NCBI RefSeq assembly: GCF_000013445.1
Contig: NC_007796.1
Coordinates: forward strand, 3,480,739-3,544,738
Source of the DNA: Methanospirillum hungatei JF-1
GTDB taxonomy: Archaea > Halobacteriota > Methanomicrobia > Methanomicrobiales > Methanospirillaceae
Direction of reading: 5' to 3'
Length of the DNA stretch: 64,000 nucleotides
A program made the position numbers and the translations under genes. Positions 36,086-44,705 of this stretch are shown piece after piece. The first letter of the stretch is position 1. Each line of letters begins with the position of its first letter. Below the pieces are notes generated by a model that searched no databases, was not told where the DNA came from, and saw only the letters and a program-made list of their open reading frames with translations.

Positions 36086-37093
36086 ATGCAGGATCCGGTC
36101 AGCGGATTTATCTACCCGGAGGAGTGGATCTCTCTCTGTACAGACGAGACAGAGCGTCTTCTTGTCAGTCAGGGGCTTGCTGTCCTGACTTCAGATGGAA
36201 CCATACGAAGGCGTGGGTTTACCACCGGTAGTTCTGCATCTGCTGCAGCCAAGGCATCGGTGCTCTCCCTTACAAAAACCGGATTCGATGAGGTATCAAT
36301 CCTCACTCCAGCCGGGATACGTGTTCAGATCCCGGTCACAATTGCCAGGGGAACTGGAGAGTGCAGGAAATATTCCGGGGACTATCCGGGAGACGTCACT
36401 GCAGGACTGGTCTTTACAGCAGAAGCAACTCCCGCAGATTCAGGAACCACCCTTGTCTTTGGTGAGGGAATCGGGAGATGGAGTCGTGATACCCCCCGGT
36501 ATAAAACCGGAGATCCGGCGGTCTCCTGCCAGGCCATGGATGAGATCAAAAACGCAATTGAGGAGGCTGTCCAGGAGACCGGGATTCCGGGTGTATCAGT
36601 CAGGATTTTCGCACGGGAGGGACGAATAGTTGCAGAAAAAACCCTGAACCAGATGGTCGGAGTCGTTGGTGGTATATCCGTGCTGGGGACAACCGGATTT
36701 GTTGAGCCCTGGGATGATCATCTGGAACAGACCGTCTGTGATCGGGCGGTTCATGCAGAACGGGTCGTACTTACCACCGGCAGAATTGGCATGCGATATG
36801 CCCGGATGTTATTCCCTGACCATGAAGTCATCCTTGCCGGGTCCAGGCTTGGTACTATCATCCCCCATCTTACCGGTGAAGTGATCATCTGTGGTCTCCC
36901 GGCTCTTGTATTAAAATATATAAATCCGGTAATTCTCGAGGGAACCGGTTTTTCAACCGTTGAAGAGTTCATGACCAACGACCGCTTTTTGCCGGCCATG
37001 CAGACATCTTTTCAGATCTATAAAAGCGCACACCCGAATGTTCGAATTGTCGTGGTAAACCGGGAAGGAGCAATCATCGGAGATTCTCAATGA
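36086..37093 (+). CDS. cbiD: Cobalt-precorrin-5B C1-methyltransferase CbiD
   Basis: CbiD methylates C1 of the corrin ring. The likely start is ATG 36086, one base after the cbiC stop codon, giving 335 residues; an upstream extension inside cbiC does not match. Family motifs are RRRGFTTGSSASAAAKASVL near residue 38, VTAGLVFTAEATPA, GVVGGISVLGTTGFVEPWDD and FPDHEVILAGSRLGTIIPHL. Length is normal (about 340-370). It overlaps cbiE by four bases. Confidence 0.94.
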   Translation: MQDPVSGFIYPEEWISLCTDETERLLVSQGLAVLTSDGTIRRRGFTTGSSASAAAKASVLSLTKTGFDEVSILTPAGIRVQIPVTIARGTGECRKYSGDYPGDVTAGLVFTAEATPADSGTTLVFGEGIGRWSRDTPRYKTGDPAVSCQAMDEIKNAIEEAVQETGIPGVSVRIFAREGRIVAEKTLNQMVGVVGGISVLGTTGFVEPWDDHLEQTVCDRAVHAERVVLTTGRIGMRYARMLFPDHEVILAGSRLGTIIPHLTGEVIICGLPALVLKYINPVILEGTGFSTVEEFMTNDRFLPAMQTSFQIYKSAHPNVRIVVVNREGAIIGDSQ

Positions 37094-37671
37094 AGATTGT
37101 TGGTGTCGGATGCGGACCTGGGATGCTGACCAGGAAAGCAATACAGGCAATACAATCTGCACACCTTATCGTTGGATCAGAACGGGCACTTGATCTGGTC
37201 AGGGATGTCCTTCCATCTCATGCAGAGATCAGAGAGATTGACGATTACAAGATACTCCGGACACTGCCCGAACACGCAGTCATACTCTCTACCGGGGATC
37301 CGATGATATCAGGGCTTGGGTATCTGGGCGGAGAGGTAATCCCCGGAATATCGTCCGTCCAGCTGGGGGCAGCAAAAACAGGCGTGACCCTGACAAATCT
37401 CTTTCTCATTACTGCCCATGGCAGGGATCATGATCAGGCAGTGAATGATTGTTGTGAAATGATAAGCGCGAAAAGAAAAGTGTGTATCATAGCCGACCCT
37501 GCTTTCCCGATCAGTGCATTAGGACAGAAACTGACTGAAGTTAACCCGGAAGCAGAGATCATCATCTGTGAAAACCTGGGATACCCGGATGAGCGTATAA
37601 CAAAAGGAACGGCCAAAAACCCTCCTGCAGTTCAGGGAGGAATGTTCATTCTGTTTATAACAGTATCATGA
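37090..37671 (+). CDS. cbiE: Cobalt-precorrin-7 C5-methyltransferase CbiE
   Basis: A 193-residue tetrapyrrole methylase, the last gene of the cluster. It has VGVGCGPGMLTRKAIQAI at the start, ILSTGDPMISGLG near 70 and VIPGISSVQLGAAKTGV near 88. CbiT, which acts with it, is encoded separately at the front of the biosynthetic block. No cbiJ, cbiA, cbiP or cobS-type gene is in the window, so amidation and late steps are encoded elsewhere. Confidence 0.93.
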   Translation: MKIVGVGCGPGMLTRKAIQAIQSAHLIVGSERALDLVRDVLPSHAEIREIDDYKILRTLPEHAVILSTGDPMISGLGYLGGEVIPGISSVQLGAAKTGVTLTNLFLITAHGRDHDQAVNDCCEMISAKRKVCIIADPAFPISALGQKLTEVNPEAEIIICENLGYPDERITKGTAKNPPAVQGGMFILFITVS

Positions 37672-37716
37672 AAAAACCATGAAATTGCTGTAAATAAATT
37701 ATATAAGGAAAAGGGG

Positions 37717-37935
37717 ATTGGTCTCTGCTCCCTTGGGGCAGTCAACCAGTGATATCGGGTATCACAGAGACCAATGGGGTCTTCATCGAACATTCTCCTC
37801 CTACAAGATCCTCATGAATTGATACACACATTTGATGGGGGGTGTGAAATGAGGCATTTCACATGTATGCGTCAGGTGTTATTCGGATGGGGGGTGTCTC
37901 ATGCAGGTTCTCTTGCAGAGAGGTAATTATAGATT
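37717..37935 (+). ncRNA. Candidate structured RNA region between cbiE and transposase-like gene
   Basis: No coding frame is credible across 37672-38096. A strong TATA-like attatataagg (37699-37708) comes first. attggtctctg (37717-37727) and cagagaccaat (37765-37775) are a perfect 11-base inverted repeat enclosing two further hairpins: ctgctccc/ggggcag (37725-37741) and gtgata-tcggg-tatcac (37749-37765), so a three-way junction can form. Then comes a 9-base stem tgtgaaatg-agg-catttcaca (about 37843-37863) and a second copy of gatggggggtgt (first near 37834, second near 37886). The strand is inferred from the TATA box; by spacing, transcription might begin inside the first stem. Function is unknown. 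Confidence 0.4.
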
Positions 37936-38096
37936 ATCGCTGAGATATATTAAATTTAGCCCTCATGATCAAAGATATTGAAGTTTTAGTTTTAATTTTG
38001 AATTATTTTATTAGGCAACCGGTTTTAGAATTAAATTACTTTTTATTGAACATAAAAAAACAAATTTTAAAATATATCACATGCCTATAAGCATAT

Positions 38097-39626
38097 GTGA
38101 AAACTACTACCCGTGTCAAAAAGATCAACGGGCATGAATACCTGTATGAAATAACCTATTACTACGACAAGGAGACCCGGAGAACCAGGCAGAAAAGCAG
38201 ATACCTGGGAAAAAATGTCGATGGGGAACCTGTCAGGGTCAGGGAAAAAGCAAAAAATCCTGAACGTGTGTACTCATATGGAGAGTTTATCCCCTACCTT
38301 CAGGCGGTAAAAAGCCTTCATATCCAGGAGATTCTAGGAGCACATCTGACTGACCATGAAGTGAGGCTCTTTCTCACCCTTCTTTATGCCGGCATTCATC
38401 ACCCTGATGCCCTCCACTCACCCGCCTCATGGTATGACGGGACGGTCCTCCCCCGAATCTTTTCAGGCCTTAAAATTACCACTCAGAGTATCTCCCGGCT
38501 GCTTAAAAAACTGGGTGAAGGCTCCATTCATCTTAGTATCTGCCGCTCATTATCTCAGATTCCTGAAAGCGGGAATATGCGAATCAGCACAATAGACATC
38601 CCCATGGTCCAGCAGACCTCATGGCATACAGGAATCTCCCACCACGGAATGGAACCGATTGCTCTGTTTTATGATAATATCGCCAATATCCCGGTAGGAT
38701 ATCTTTCTTCAGCCCAATATCTTATCACATCAGACCTGGTAAAAGCGATCAATGCAGGAATGCACCTATTCTCTGGGAAAAAGGGGGTCATCATATCAGG
38801 AAAGAGTTTTGCATCATCAATGAACCTGTATGGAGCACTATACAGTGAAATCCCGGTCATCTTCCCCCTTGATCCTGACCATGATCTCATTAAAGAAGAG
38901 ATTAAAAAATACCGGACTGACCTGATGCATCCAAAAAATCTCAAGATCTTCCGGGGTGAAACCCTGTTTGTTATCCCATTTAATATCTCCCTCGAAACAG
39001 TTCAGATAAAGGGGTACATCATCTACAGTCCACGAAAAGAAGAAGAGATACGGGAACGCTTCGGGGAAGATATTGAACTCATTCTTGAAAATCTGAATGA
39101 TAAACCGATTTACAAATGGGTCAATCCCGCCGAGGCAGTTGCTGATGTTGCCGGTATGTATGAACCCTTCCTCCAGTGGCGTGTCCAGAATAACCGGATT
39201 CTGGTGGATGTCAAGAGAAAGGCTCTGGGAAAATATTTAAAAAACTGCGGAATTTCTGTGATTATTACCGGAGATCCAGAATACCAGTGGGACACCTGCC
39301 TTGAGTGGCTGGAAGAGCGTGCCGAAGCAGAGAGGTTCCTTTCAACTTATATCAGAAATTTCCAGGTCTTCCCCCTCTCAGTTGATAGTGACACGATGAG
39401 AAGCGGTGCATTCCTCGTCGCATTCCTGGCTCATGTGGTGAACCGGTGGGTGCTTGAACAATATGCAAAGTCAGGACTTCTCGCAATTTACACTGCTGAA
39501 AAAATTTATCTTGAACTCATGAAGATACGCCTGATAGGCCTTGGTAATGACCGGGTTTTAGTAACAGGGCTAAATTCACGGCAAAAAGAGATTCTTGATA
39601 CATTAAAGTGGAACACAGAGATATAA
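38097..39626 (+). CDS. IS4/IS1634-like transposase-derived protein with degenerate DDE site
   Basis: A 509-residue protein (GTG start at 38097, preceded by a near-palindrome cacatgcctataagcatatgtg) that follows the plan of IS1634-type transposases: an N-terminal basic domain (RRTRQKSRYLGKNVDG), a helical domain, an RNase H-like core and a conserved C-terminal SRQKEILDTL. The first Asp fits (ISTIDIPMVQ), and a Glu lies in EERAEAERFLSTYIRN. The second Asp, usually in a DRG(M/F) motif, is replaced: the matching stretch reads VIISGKSFASSMNLYGA. I saw no terminal inverted repeats. The frame is intact across 1.5 kb, so the protein may be retained for another function rather than be a dying insertion sequence. 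Confidence 0.65.
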   Translation: MKTTTRVKKINGHEYLYEITYYYDKETRRTRQKSRYLGKNVDGEPVRVREKAKNPERVYSYGEFIPYLQAVKSLHIQEILGAHLTDHEVRLFLTLLYAGIHHPDALHSPASWYDGTVLPRIFSGLKITTQSISRLLKKLGEGSIHLSICRSLSQIPESGNMRISTIDIPMVQQTSWHTGISHHGMEPIALFYDNIANIPVGYLSSAQYLITSDLVKAINAGMHLFSGKKGVIISGKSFASSMNLYGALYSEIPVIFPLDPDHDLIKEEIKKYRTDLMHPKNLKIFRGETLFVIPFNISLETVQIKGYIIYSPRKEEEIRERFGEDIELILENLNDKPIYKWVNPAEAVADVAGMYEPFLQWRVQNNRILVDVKRKALGKYLKNCGISVIITGDPEYQWDTCLEWLEERAEAERFLSTYIRNFQVFPLSVDSDTMRSGAFLVAFLAHVVNRWVLEQYAKSGLLAIYTAEKIYLELMKIRLIGLGNDRVLVTGLNSRQKEILDTLKWNTEI

Positions 39627-39719
39627 TCTGACAGTCACATCCTAAATAGGCAATATTTTTCTCAGGTGCATTCCAAATTGAACTTTTAGGCAGGCCACCC
39701 CTCCAGGTGCATAAACGAA

Positions 39720-40574
39720 TTATGGAGTCCGGCTTTCATTGTCAGGAAAGCGGATCAGAACTCCATCCCTCATCAAAAGGCCTTCATCTACCATCTGCCC
39801 GAGGATCCTAGTTGTCCGCTCCTCCTCACTCTGAATCTTCTGAGAGATGAGGTCACCCAATACAGGGCCCTCAGCCAACAATACTTTCAGGATCCTGCCC
39901 CTGATCTCCCGATCACTCCCGGAGAACTTTGATTGCACCGCATAATGCCTGCTCCGACGGTTCGGATTTTCTATAGCTCCCGCAAGAAATGTCCCATAGT
40001 CCATGATGCTGTAATACCATTCCCGGGGATGATTGTGGTCAAGGGTCCAGGTAAGCACCGGATATATCTCCATATCAGATACCCCCACCCGGTCCTGAAA
40101 AAAATGGTGAATAAATACCCGGCGTACATTTGTTTCAATGAATACTACCGGGCGGTCATAAATGAACACAACGATTGATCCTGCTGTTGCTGCGCCTATG
40201 CCAGGGAGAGTCTGTAATACGGCAGGATCTTCAGGGACAATTCCGTCCCACCGGTTTATTATCACCTGCGCAATCTGAAGAAGGTATTTTGCCCGCCGAT
40301 TATAACCAAGACCCTGCCATGCCCGTAGGACATCCTCAAGTGATGCCTGTGCAAGAGCCGCAAAATCAGGGAATATCCTGATAAACTCATCAAACTTTTT
40401 CAGGACGCGGGGGACCTGGGTCTGCTGCAGCATGATCTCGGATACAACGACCCGGTACGGTGTGATCTCATCCCTCCAGGGCATGGGGCGCCGGTTCTTC
40501 ACATAAAACTCTGAAAGCATTGCATTGAACCGGTCTATTGATGCAGGATCAGCAGAGTCAAAAAATTCGTCCAT
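39720..40574 (-). CDS. MutY-like adenine DNA glycosylase lacking the iron-sulfur cluster
   Basis: An HhH-GPD base excision repair protein. I use ATG 40574 (284 residues; a TTG at 40598 is an alternative). The catalytic Glu segment is VVSEIMLQQTQV, the helix-hairpin-helix is LPGIGAATAGSIVVF and the Asp is in the SIMDYGTF region. MutY and Nth enzymes then have a four-Cys cluster; here the region reads ENPNRRSRHYAVQSKF and the whole protein has no Cys. A C-terminal winged-helix (about 215-284) follows, in place of the MutY NUDIX-like domain. Clusterless MutY homologues are known. Adenine opposite 8-oxoguanine is the likely substrate, but a T/G mismatch role as in Mig-type enzymes is possible. 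Confidence 0.8.
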   Translation of the reverse strand: MDEFFDSADPASIDRFNAMLSEFYVKNRRPMPWRDEITPYRVVVSEIMLQQTQVPRVLKKFDEFIRIFPDFAALAQASLEDVLRAWQGLGYNRRAKYLLQIAQVIINRWDGIVPEDPAVLQTLPGIGAATAGSIVVFIYDRPVVFIETNVRRVFIHHFFQDRVGVSDMEIYPVLTWTLDHNHPREWYYSIMDYGTFLAGAIENPNRRSRHYAVQSKFSGSDREIRGRILKVLLAEGPVLGDLISQKIQSEEERTTRILGQMVDEGLLMRDGVLIRFPDNESRTP

Positions 40575-40776
40575 AAAATCAGTCAACCAGAATCCCAAAT
40601 ATTGGTTATATTCTCCCCGTCTTCATGATGTAGCATTCACTTATATCTCCTCACCCATAGAACAATCAGACAATAAAAGTGCAAGGACGATGGATTATAT
40701 ACGGAAATCAGTCTGGATCTCACGGTATACGAATCTACTTATTCACAGAAACCATTTGTATATTCGAATAATTTTA

Positions 40777-40906
40777 GAGGCTGTTGCATAACCAAAATGT
40801 CATTTCCGCAAGAGGACAATTTCCATTCGATTGGAACTTAAATCGTCGAAAAAAAATCTGGTTTTTTCCTCATTGTACTAACTGTTTGAAGTTATGCAAC
40901 AGTCTC
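40777..40906. mobile_element. MITE-like element, 130 bp with 16-bp inverted ends
   Basis: gaggctgttgcataac (40777-40792) and gttatgcaacagtctc (40891-40906) are inverted copies with one mismatch. The 98 bases between them have no gene. Ends of the form GAGrCTGTTGCATAAC are similar to those of several insertion sequences, so this looks like a non-autonomous element. It ends four bases before the ATG of the small ORF at 40910 and may supply its upstream region. A clear target duplication was not found. Confidence 0.6.
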
Positions 40907-40909
40907 TTT

Positions 40910-41119
40910 ATGAAATCTGAAATTTCTGAATATCTAAAAGAAATCACCCCTGATATTATCAGTTCGAATTCTGACCCTACCTTGGTAAACCGTTTACTCG
41001 GTATTATCGAAGAACTGCAGGATGAAGTGAAGCGTCTGAAAAGAACTCAGGGTTTTGATGTTGTCAGGGGCAAGAGACTAAAGCCGCTGAACTATATTGC
41101 CGGAAAAGATAAGATATAG
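40910..41119 (+). CDS. Small hypothetical protein, helical and charged
   Basis: I do not recognise this 69-residue protein. It begins MKSEISEYLKEITPDI, has a central helix likely to form a coiled coil (IIEELQDEVKRLKRTQ) and a basic C-terminus. The frame is open further upstream into the MITE-like element, but that part is not likely to be coding. It may be a fragment of a transposon-related or regulatory gene. Confidence 0.4.
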   Translation: MKSEISEYLKEITPDIISSNSDPTLVNRLLGIIEELQDEVKRLKRTQGFDVVRGKRLKPLNYIAGKDKI

Positions 41120-41436
41120 ATACTATTGACCAGTATCCAGTGAAATTACTGAGTATAAGGCACGATCTGCTCACCTGGTTCTGATCCTCCAGAGTTTTTT
41201 TTTATCCAGGGAGGGGATTGCCTTCACCTGATTCTTTTTTTCATATCGCTTCAATGAATCATGTTGCTTGAGATATTTTTAGTGATGAGATTCTGAAACT
41301 CTCTAAACAATCTTTGTTTTGAAGAGATCTCTTATTTGTTGCATGAAAGAAGAAATTATAATGTATAGAAAAATTGCTGAAATCGGTGAGAACTACATCA
41401 GTATTTATTGCTTACAAAATACTACTTCTATCAAGG
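41120..41436. other. AT-rich intergenic region, nothing clear
   Basis: About 315 bases without a convincing gene. It holds several T runs (agagtttttttttatcc, gattctttttttcat) and a possible start of a longer antitoxin frame from 41374 that lacks family character. I see no repeat or RNA. Confidence 0.4.
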
Positions 41437-41628
41437 ATGAGCGATCAGGCAGTGCATGTACCTCACAAGTCAGAATGGATTACCATTTCTACTGATGAGT
41501 ATGAATCCATGCAGCGCACAATAGAGGTTCTTTCGGACCCCGACTTAATGACTCAGCTTGGAGAGGGGAAGAGAAAGAATGCCCCAATGAAGGATTTTGA
41601 GGAACTGGCCAGAGAATTGGGAATTTAA
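41437..41628 (+). CDS. RelB/Phd-like antitoxin
   Basis: A 63-residue protein from ATG 41437 with the antitoxin pattern WITISTDEYESMQRTIEVLS followed by DPDLMTQLGEGKR and a C-terminal toxin-binding helix (MKDFEELARELGI). The frame is open upstream to 41374, but those residues do not look like an antitoxin start. Unusually, its RelE-type toxin partner is convergent, not downstream in the same operon, and is broken. Confidence 0.6.
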   Translation: MSDQAVHVPHKSEWITISTDEYESMQRTIEVLSDPDLMTQLGEGKRKNAPMKDFEELARELGI

Positions 41629-41881
41629 AACTCATCTTTGTGTTTGATAGCTTCAATAATTACCTCACCCTTTTCAATGTCAATGGTATAGAGAATCCGA
41701 AATTTTCGTTCAAAATAGACCTCCCATAATCCGTGGAGTGAACCTCTCAATGGTTTTCCGTGGATATCAGGATAATTTGATAGTTTCCTAATCTTCTGGA
41801 CGAATCGGTTTGAATTTCTTTATCATAACCCTTTAATCTATCTTCTGCGGGTTTCCTGATGACGATTCGGTAAGAATTCAC
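41625..41881 (-). pseudogene. RelE/ParE-like toxin, frameshifted
   Basis: The minus strand from GTG 41881 encodes NSYRIVIRKPAEDRLKGYDK then EIQ; a frame change near 41813 is needed to go on to RFVQKIRKLSNYPDIHGKPL, RGSLHGLWEVYFERKFRILY and the end EAIKHKDEF with its stop at 41625. Together these make a complete RelE-type mRNA interferase of about 85 residues. One base insertion or deletion has broken it. It overlaps the end of the antitoxin frame by four bases. Confidence 0.7.
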
Positions 41882-42039
41882 AATTATTATACACGGTAAG
41901 AGAATAAATAATCACAATCTCATTCGTTCAGTGTTTAGGGTAAAAATAGAAGATTTATAAATTATCTTCAAATCTTAAGCCCCTGCAGGGATCTGACATC
42001 AATTATTTTCTTCTCTGGAGATGACTATTCCCCTGACAG

Positions 42040-42978
42040 ATGACCAGCCCAGGGTACCTCACCATCTCCCGTGACCTTCTCATTTCCCGGATACGTGCTA
42101 TTCAGGAACGTTCTTCACCATGTGTCCTTTGTCCCCGCCATTGCAGAGCCAAACGCAAAACAGGAGAACTTGGATTTTGCAGGACCGGTATCCATCCCCA
42201 TGTTGCCTCATTCGGTCCGCATTTCGGCGAAGAACAGCCAATATCAGGAACCTGTGGATCAGGGACCATCTTTTTTACCGGATGCACCATGGGATGCAGG
42301 TTCTGCCAGAACTATGAGATCAGCCATGAGCGGATGGGGAGAGAACTCACAAAGCAGGATCTTGCATACATCTATCTCCATCTTCAGGCACTAGGATGTC
42401 ATAATATCAACCTGGTCACCCCGACTCACCAGCTCCCGGCTATCCTTGAAGCACTTCTGATCGCAATGGATGCCGGGCTTCAGATCCCACTTGTCTACAA
42501 CACGGGCGGATATGAAGACATTGACACACTCAGGCTTCTGGAAGGAATCATCGATATCTATATGCCGGATTTCAAATTTGCCGACGTAAAGACGGGAAGA
42601 ATACTGGCACATACACCTGATTACCCACAGATTTGTAAGGCAGCCCTGTGTGAGATGCATCGTCAGGTCGGTGACCTTACCCTTGAGAACGGAATTGCAA
42701 CACACGGGCTTCTTATCCGTCACCTTCTCCTCCCCGGACGCGGTGAAGAATCAGAGAGAATTATCCGGTTCATTGCCGAACAGATCTCCCCGAATACATG
42801 GCTTAATATCATGGACCAGTACAGGCCGGCAGGAGATATCAGGAGATTCTGTTCAAACGAGTATTCTGATCTTCTCCGTCGGGTATCAGACGAAGAAGTG
42901 GCCAGGGCAATCAGGATTGCACAAGAGTGTGGCCTTACCAGGGGCCTTGAGGAAGAGAATTATACACCAGGATCATGA
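42040..42978 (+). CDS. Radical SAM protein, PflA-like (COG1313 type)
   Basis: A 312-residue radical SAM enzyme. The cluster motif is CTMGCRFC (CxxxCxxC; about residues 84-91), preceded by an N-terminal Cys-rich stretch (CVLCPRHC and GFCRTG) typical of the uncharacterised group related to pyruvate formate-lyase activases. Later segments NINLVTPTHQLPAILEAL and IYMPDFKFAD are diagnostic of this group. Substrate is unknown. No glycyl radical enzyme gene is nearby. Its last 6 bases overlap the end of the convergent photolyase gene. Confidence 0.85.
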   Translation: MTSPGYLTISRDLLISRIRAIQERSSPCVLCPRHCRAKRKTGELGFCRTGIHPHVASFGPHFGEEQPISGTCGSGTIFFTGCTMGCRFCQNYEISHERMGRELTKQDLAYIYLHLQALGCHNINLVTPTHQLPAILEALLIAMDAGLQIPLVYNTGGYEDIDTLRLLEGIIDIYMPDFKFADVKTGRILAHTPDYPQICKAALCEMHRQVGDLTLENGIATHGLLIRHLLLPGRGEESERIIRFIAEQISPNTWLNIMDQYRPAGDIRRFCSNEYSDLLRRVSDEEVARAIRIAQECGLTRGLEEENYTPGS

Positions 42979-44319
42979 GTACAGATCGAGCGTCCTATCT
43001 ACCCATCCATCCAGCCTGAACTTCCGCCGGAGTCCGGCCTCATTCATATACCGGATGGTTCCAAATACCGGCCGCTCCTTCCATGGTCGGTCATGTTTGC
43101 CAAAACACCAGGCAACCCCGCAGTATCCGTTCGGGTCACGCCCGTCCAGTTCATACCGGTTATTGAGATAAAGCGCAATAGCATATGCATCTTCAGGTGT
43201 TTCAGTCCATTCAAGGATCTTCTTTCCCCAGTACATCCGCAGGTATCCATGCAGGTACCCGGTTCGAATCATCGAGAGTTGCATTGCATTCCATGCTCTA
43301 TCGTGAGTCCTGCACTCTTCAAAATCTGCCGGCGTGTATGAATATTCCCGTGTATCAATTCGATGCTTCTCAAGCGACTTCCTTGTCCACTCCGGGAGGC
43401 CTTCATAGTGGTCATATAAGGGGTTATACCAGACAAAATTGTGTGATAACTCCCGACGAACGATGAGTTGTTCCAGAAACGCATTTGTTCCCGGTCCGGG
43501 ATGTTCCATCACCCGGAGGGCGATATCAAGCGGCGATATATGACCGAAATGCAAGTATGCGCTCAAATATGATGTTGCATGGGCTGTCGGATCATTATGA
43601 GTGGCCTCGTACCGGTCGATGGTCTCGGAGAGAAATGCAGAGAGATAATGGTCTGCAGCATTCTCTCCTCCGGGAAGGAACTGAGTAGAAGTATCCTCTG
43701 GGAGAGGTTTCCCTGTAAACTGCTGCTCTGCTCCGACTGGGAGCCCTGTGAATGGTTCACAGTCCGTCGATTCTCCCTGCACATGCCGACAGATGAGGGG
43801 GTGCAGAAAGGCAGGAAGTTGCCGGGTAATCTTTGGTCTGAATGTTCCTGCCGACCATTCTTCCTTTGGTGAAGCAACATGAACCGGTACAATCAGGTTG
43901 GTCTCGACAATTACTACCTTACAGGGAGCGGTATCAATGACTTTTTGCCTCCACTCCCGCTGAAGACGGGTCCAGCCCTGATCGGTCACCATCATGCATG
44001 CATCGTCTGCAATCCGGGGAATGATATCAACCGGACTCCCGGAGAGGATTTGAAATCCGATTCCCCGCTCGGTAAGAGAACGATTCACATCCTGAAGACC
44101 CTCCCATAAAAACCGGTAATGAACTGGTGTTGCCTCAGGATAGGAGTGGTCAAGACAGAAGACGACGATGAGAGGTTTTTTCAGTTCGTTCGATCTTTCG
44201 ATCGCATATTCAAGGGCATGGTTATACCTGGTCCTGACTGCGGATTGCATCCAGTAGAGGATGTACGAACCCTTCGGTTCCTGATTATTGAATGAAGTAA
44301 TGCGTTCAGGCTGGATCAT
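42973..44319 (-). CDS. phr: Class II CPD photolyase
   Basis: A 448-residue light-dependent DNA repair enzyme that reverses pyrimidine dimers using FAD. The start is taken as ATG 44319 (a GTG at 44328 is possible). The N-terminal domain has GSYILYWMQSAVRTRYNHAL, a class II feature, and the C-terminal FAD domain has SAYLHFGHISPLDIAL, a class II pattern, then MQLSMIRTGYLHGYLRMYW and LNNRYELDGRDPNGY, with CFGKHDRPWKER near the end. Class II photolyases are common in methanogens. Confidence 0.93.
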   Translation of the reverse strand: MIQPERITSFNNQEPKGSYILYWMQSAVRTRYNHALEYAIERSNELKKPLIVVFCLDHSYPEATPVHYRFLWEGLQDVNRSLTERGIGFQILSGSPVDIIPRIADDACMMVTDQGWTRLQREWRQKVIDTAPCKVVIVETNLIVPVHVASPKEEWSAGTFRPKITRQLPAFLHPLICRHVQGESTDCEPFTGLPVGAEQQFTGKPLPEDTSTQFLPGGENAADHYLSAFLSETIDRYEATHNDPTAHATSYLSAYLHFGHISPLDIALRVMEHPGPGTNAFLEQLIVRRELSHNFVWYNPLYDHYEGLPEWTRKSLEKHRIDTREYSYTPADFEECRTHDRAWNAMQLSMIRTGYLHGYLRMYWGKKILEWTETPEDAYAIALYLNNRYELDGRDPNGYCGVAWCFGKHDRPWKERPVFGTIRYMNEAGLRRKFRLDGWVDRTLDLYS

Positions 44320-44411
44320 AAGTAACACCGAAGGCCACAGTTTTTTTATCCGGAAATATTACATGCTCTTAGTAATCACAAATATGTAAGTTCATCATGA
44401 GATGAGGACTT

Positions 44412-44705
44412 ATGACTTGTGCATACACGGGAATTATAAAAAAATCGGGAGATTTTTATATTGGTCTTTGTCTTGAACTCAATGTTGCAAGTCAGGGAGA
44501 TAATATTGAGGAGGCAACCAGGATGCTTCAGGAAGCATGCCAGGAGTACCTTTCTTTTGTTAAAGAAGAAGGAATCGAAGATGAGATTAAGCCAGTCTCG
44601 TTGGACCTGCTCAGAGAATTTCTTATTGGAGACGATGGATCCTCTACCTCAAATGATCATCTGTTTTCTAAAAAAATAACAATCTCCGGTCCCTGTGCCG
44701 CATAA
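44412..44705 (+). CDS. HicB-like antitoxin
   Basis: A 97-residue protein with the HicB partial RNase H fold (YTGIIKKSGDFYIGLCLELN then VASQGDNIEEATRMLQEACQ EYL) and a short C-terminal part. HicB proteins bind HicA toxin and often DNA. The expected hicA gene is not intact; a decayed copy follows directly. It could be an orphan antitoxin. Confidence 0.8.
   Translation: MTCAYTGIIKKSGDFYIGLCLELNVASQGDNIEEATRMLQEACQEYLSFVKEEGIEDEIKPVSLDLLREFLIGDDGSSTSNDHLFSKKITISGPCAA

Noticed and set aside
37672..38096. Inverted repeats as ends of an insertion sequence around the transposase-like gene
   Set aside because: The 11-base repeat pair lies wholly upstream of the gene, and no matching copy was found beyond 39626.
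40525..40791. 88-residue frame upstream of the MITE-like element
   Set aside because: It overlaps the start of the glycosylase gene and ends in the MITE; no protein-like pattern.
42391..42723. 110-residue minus frame in the radical SAM gene
   Set aside because: Opposite-strand shadow of a well-supported gene.
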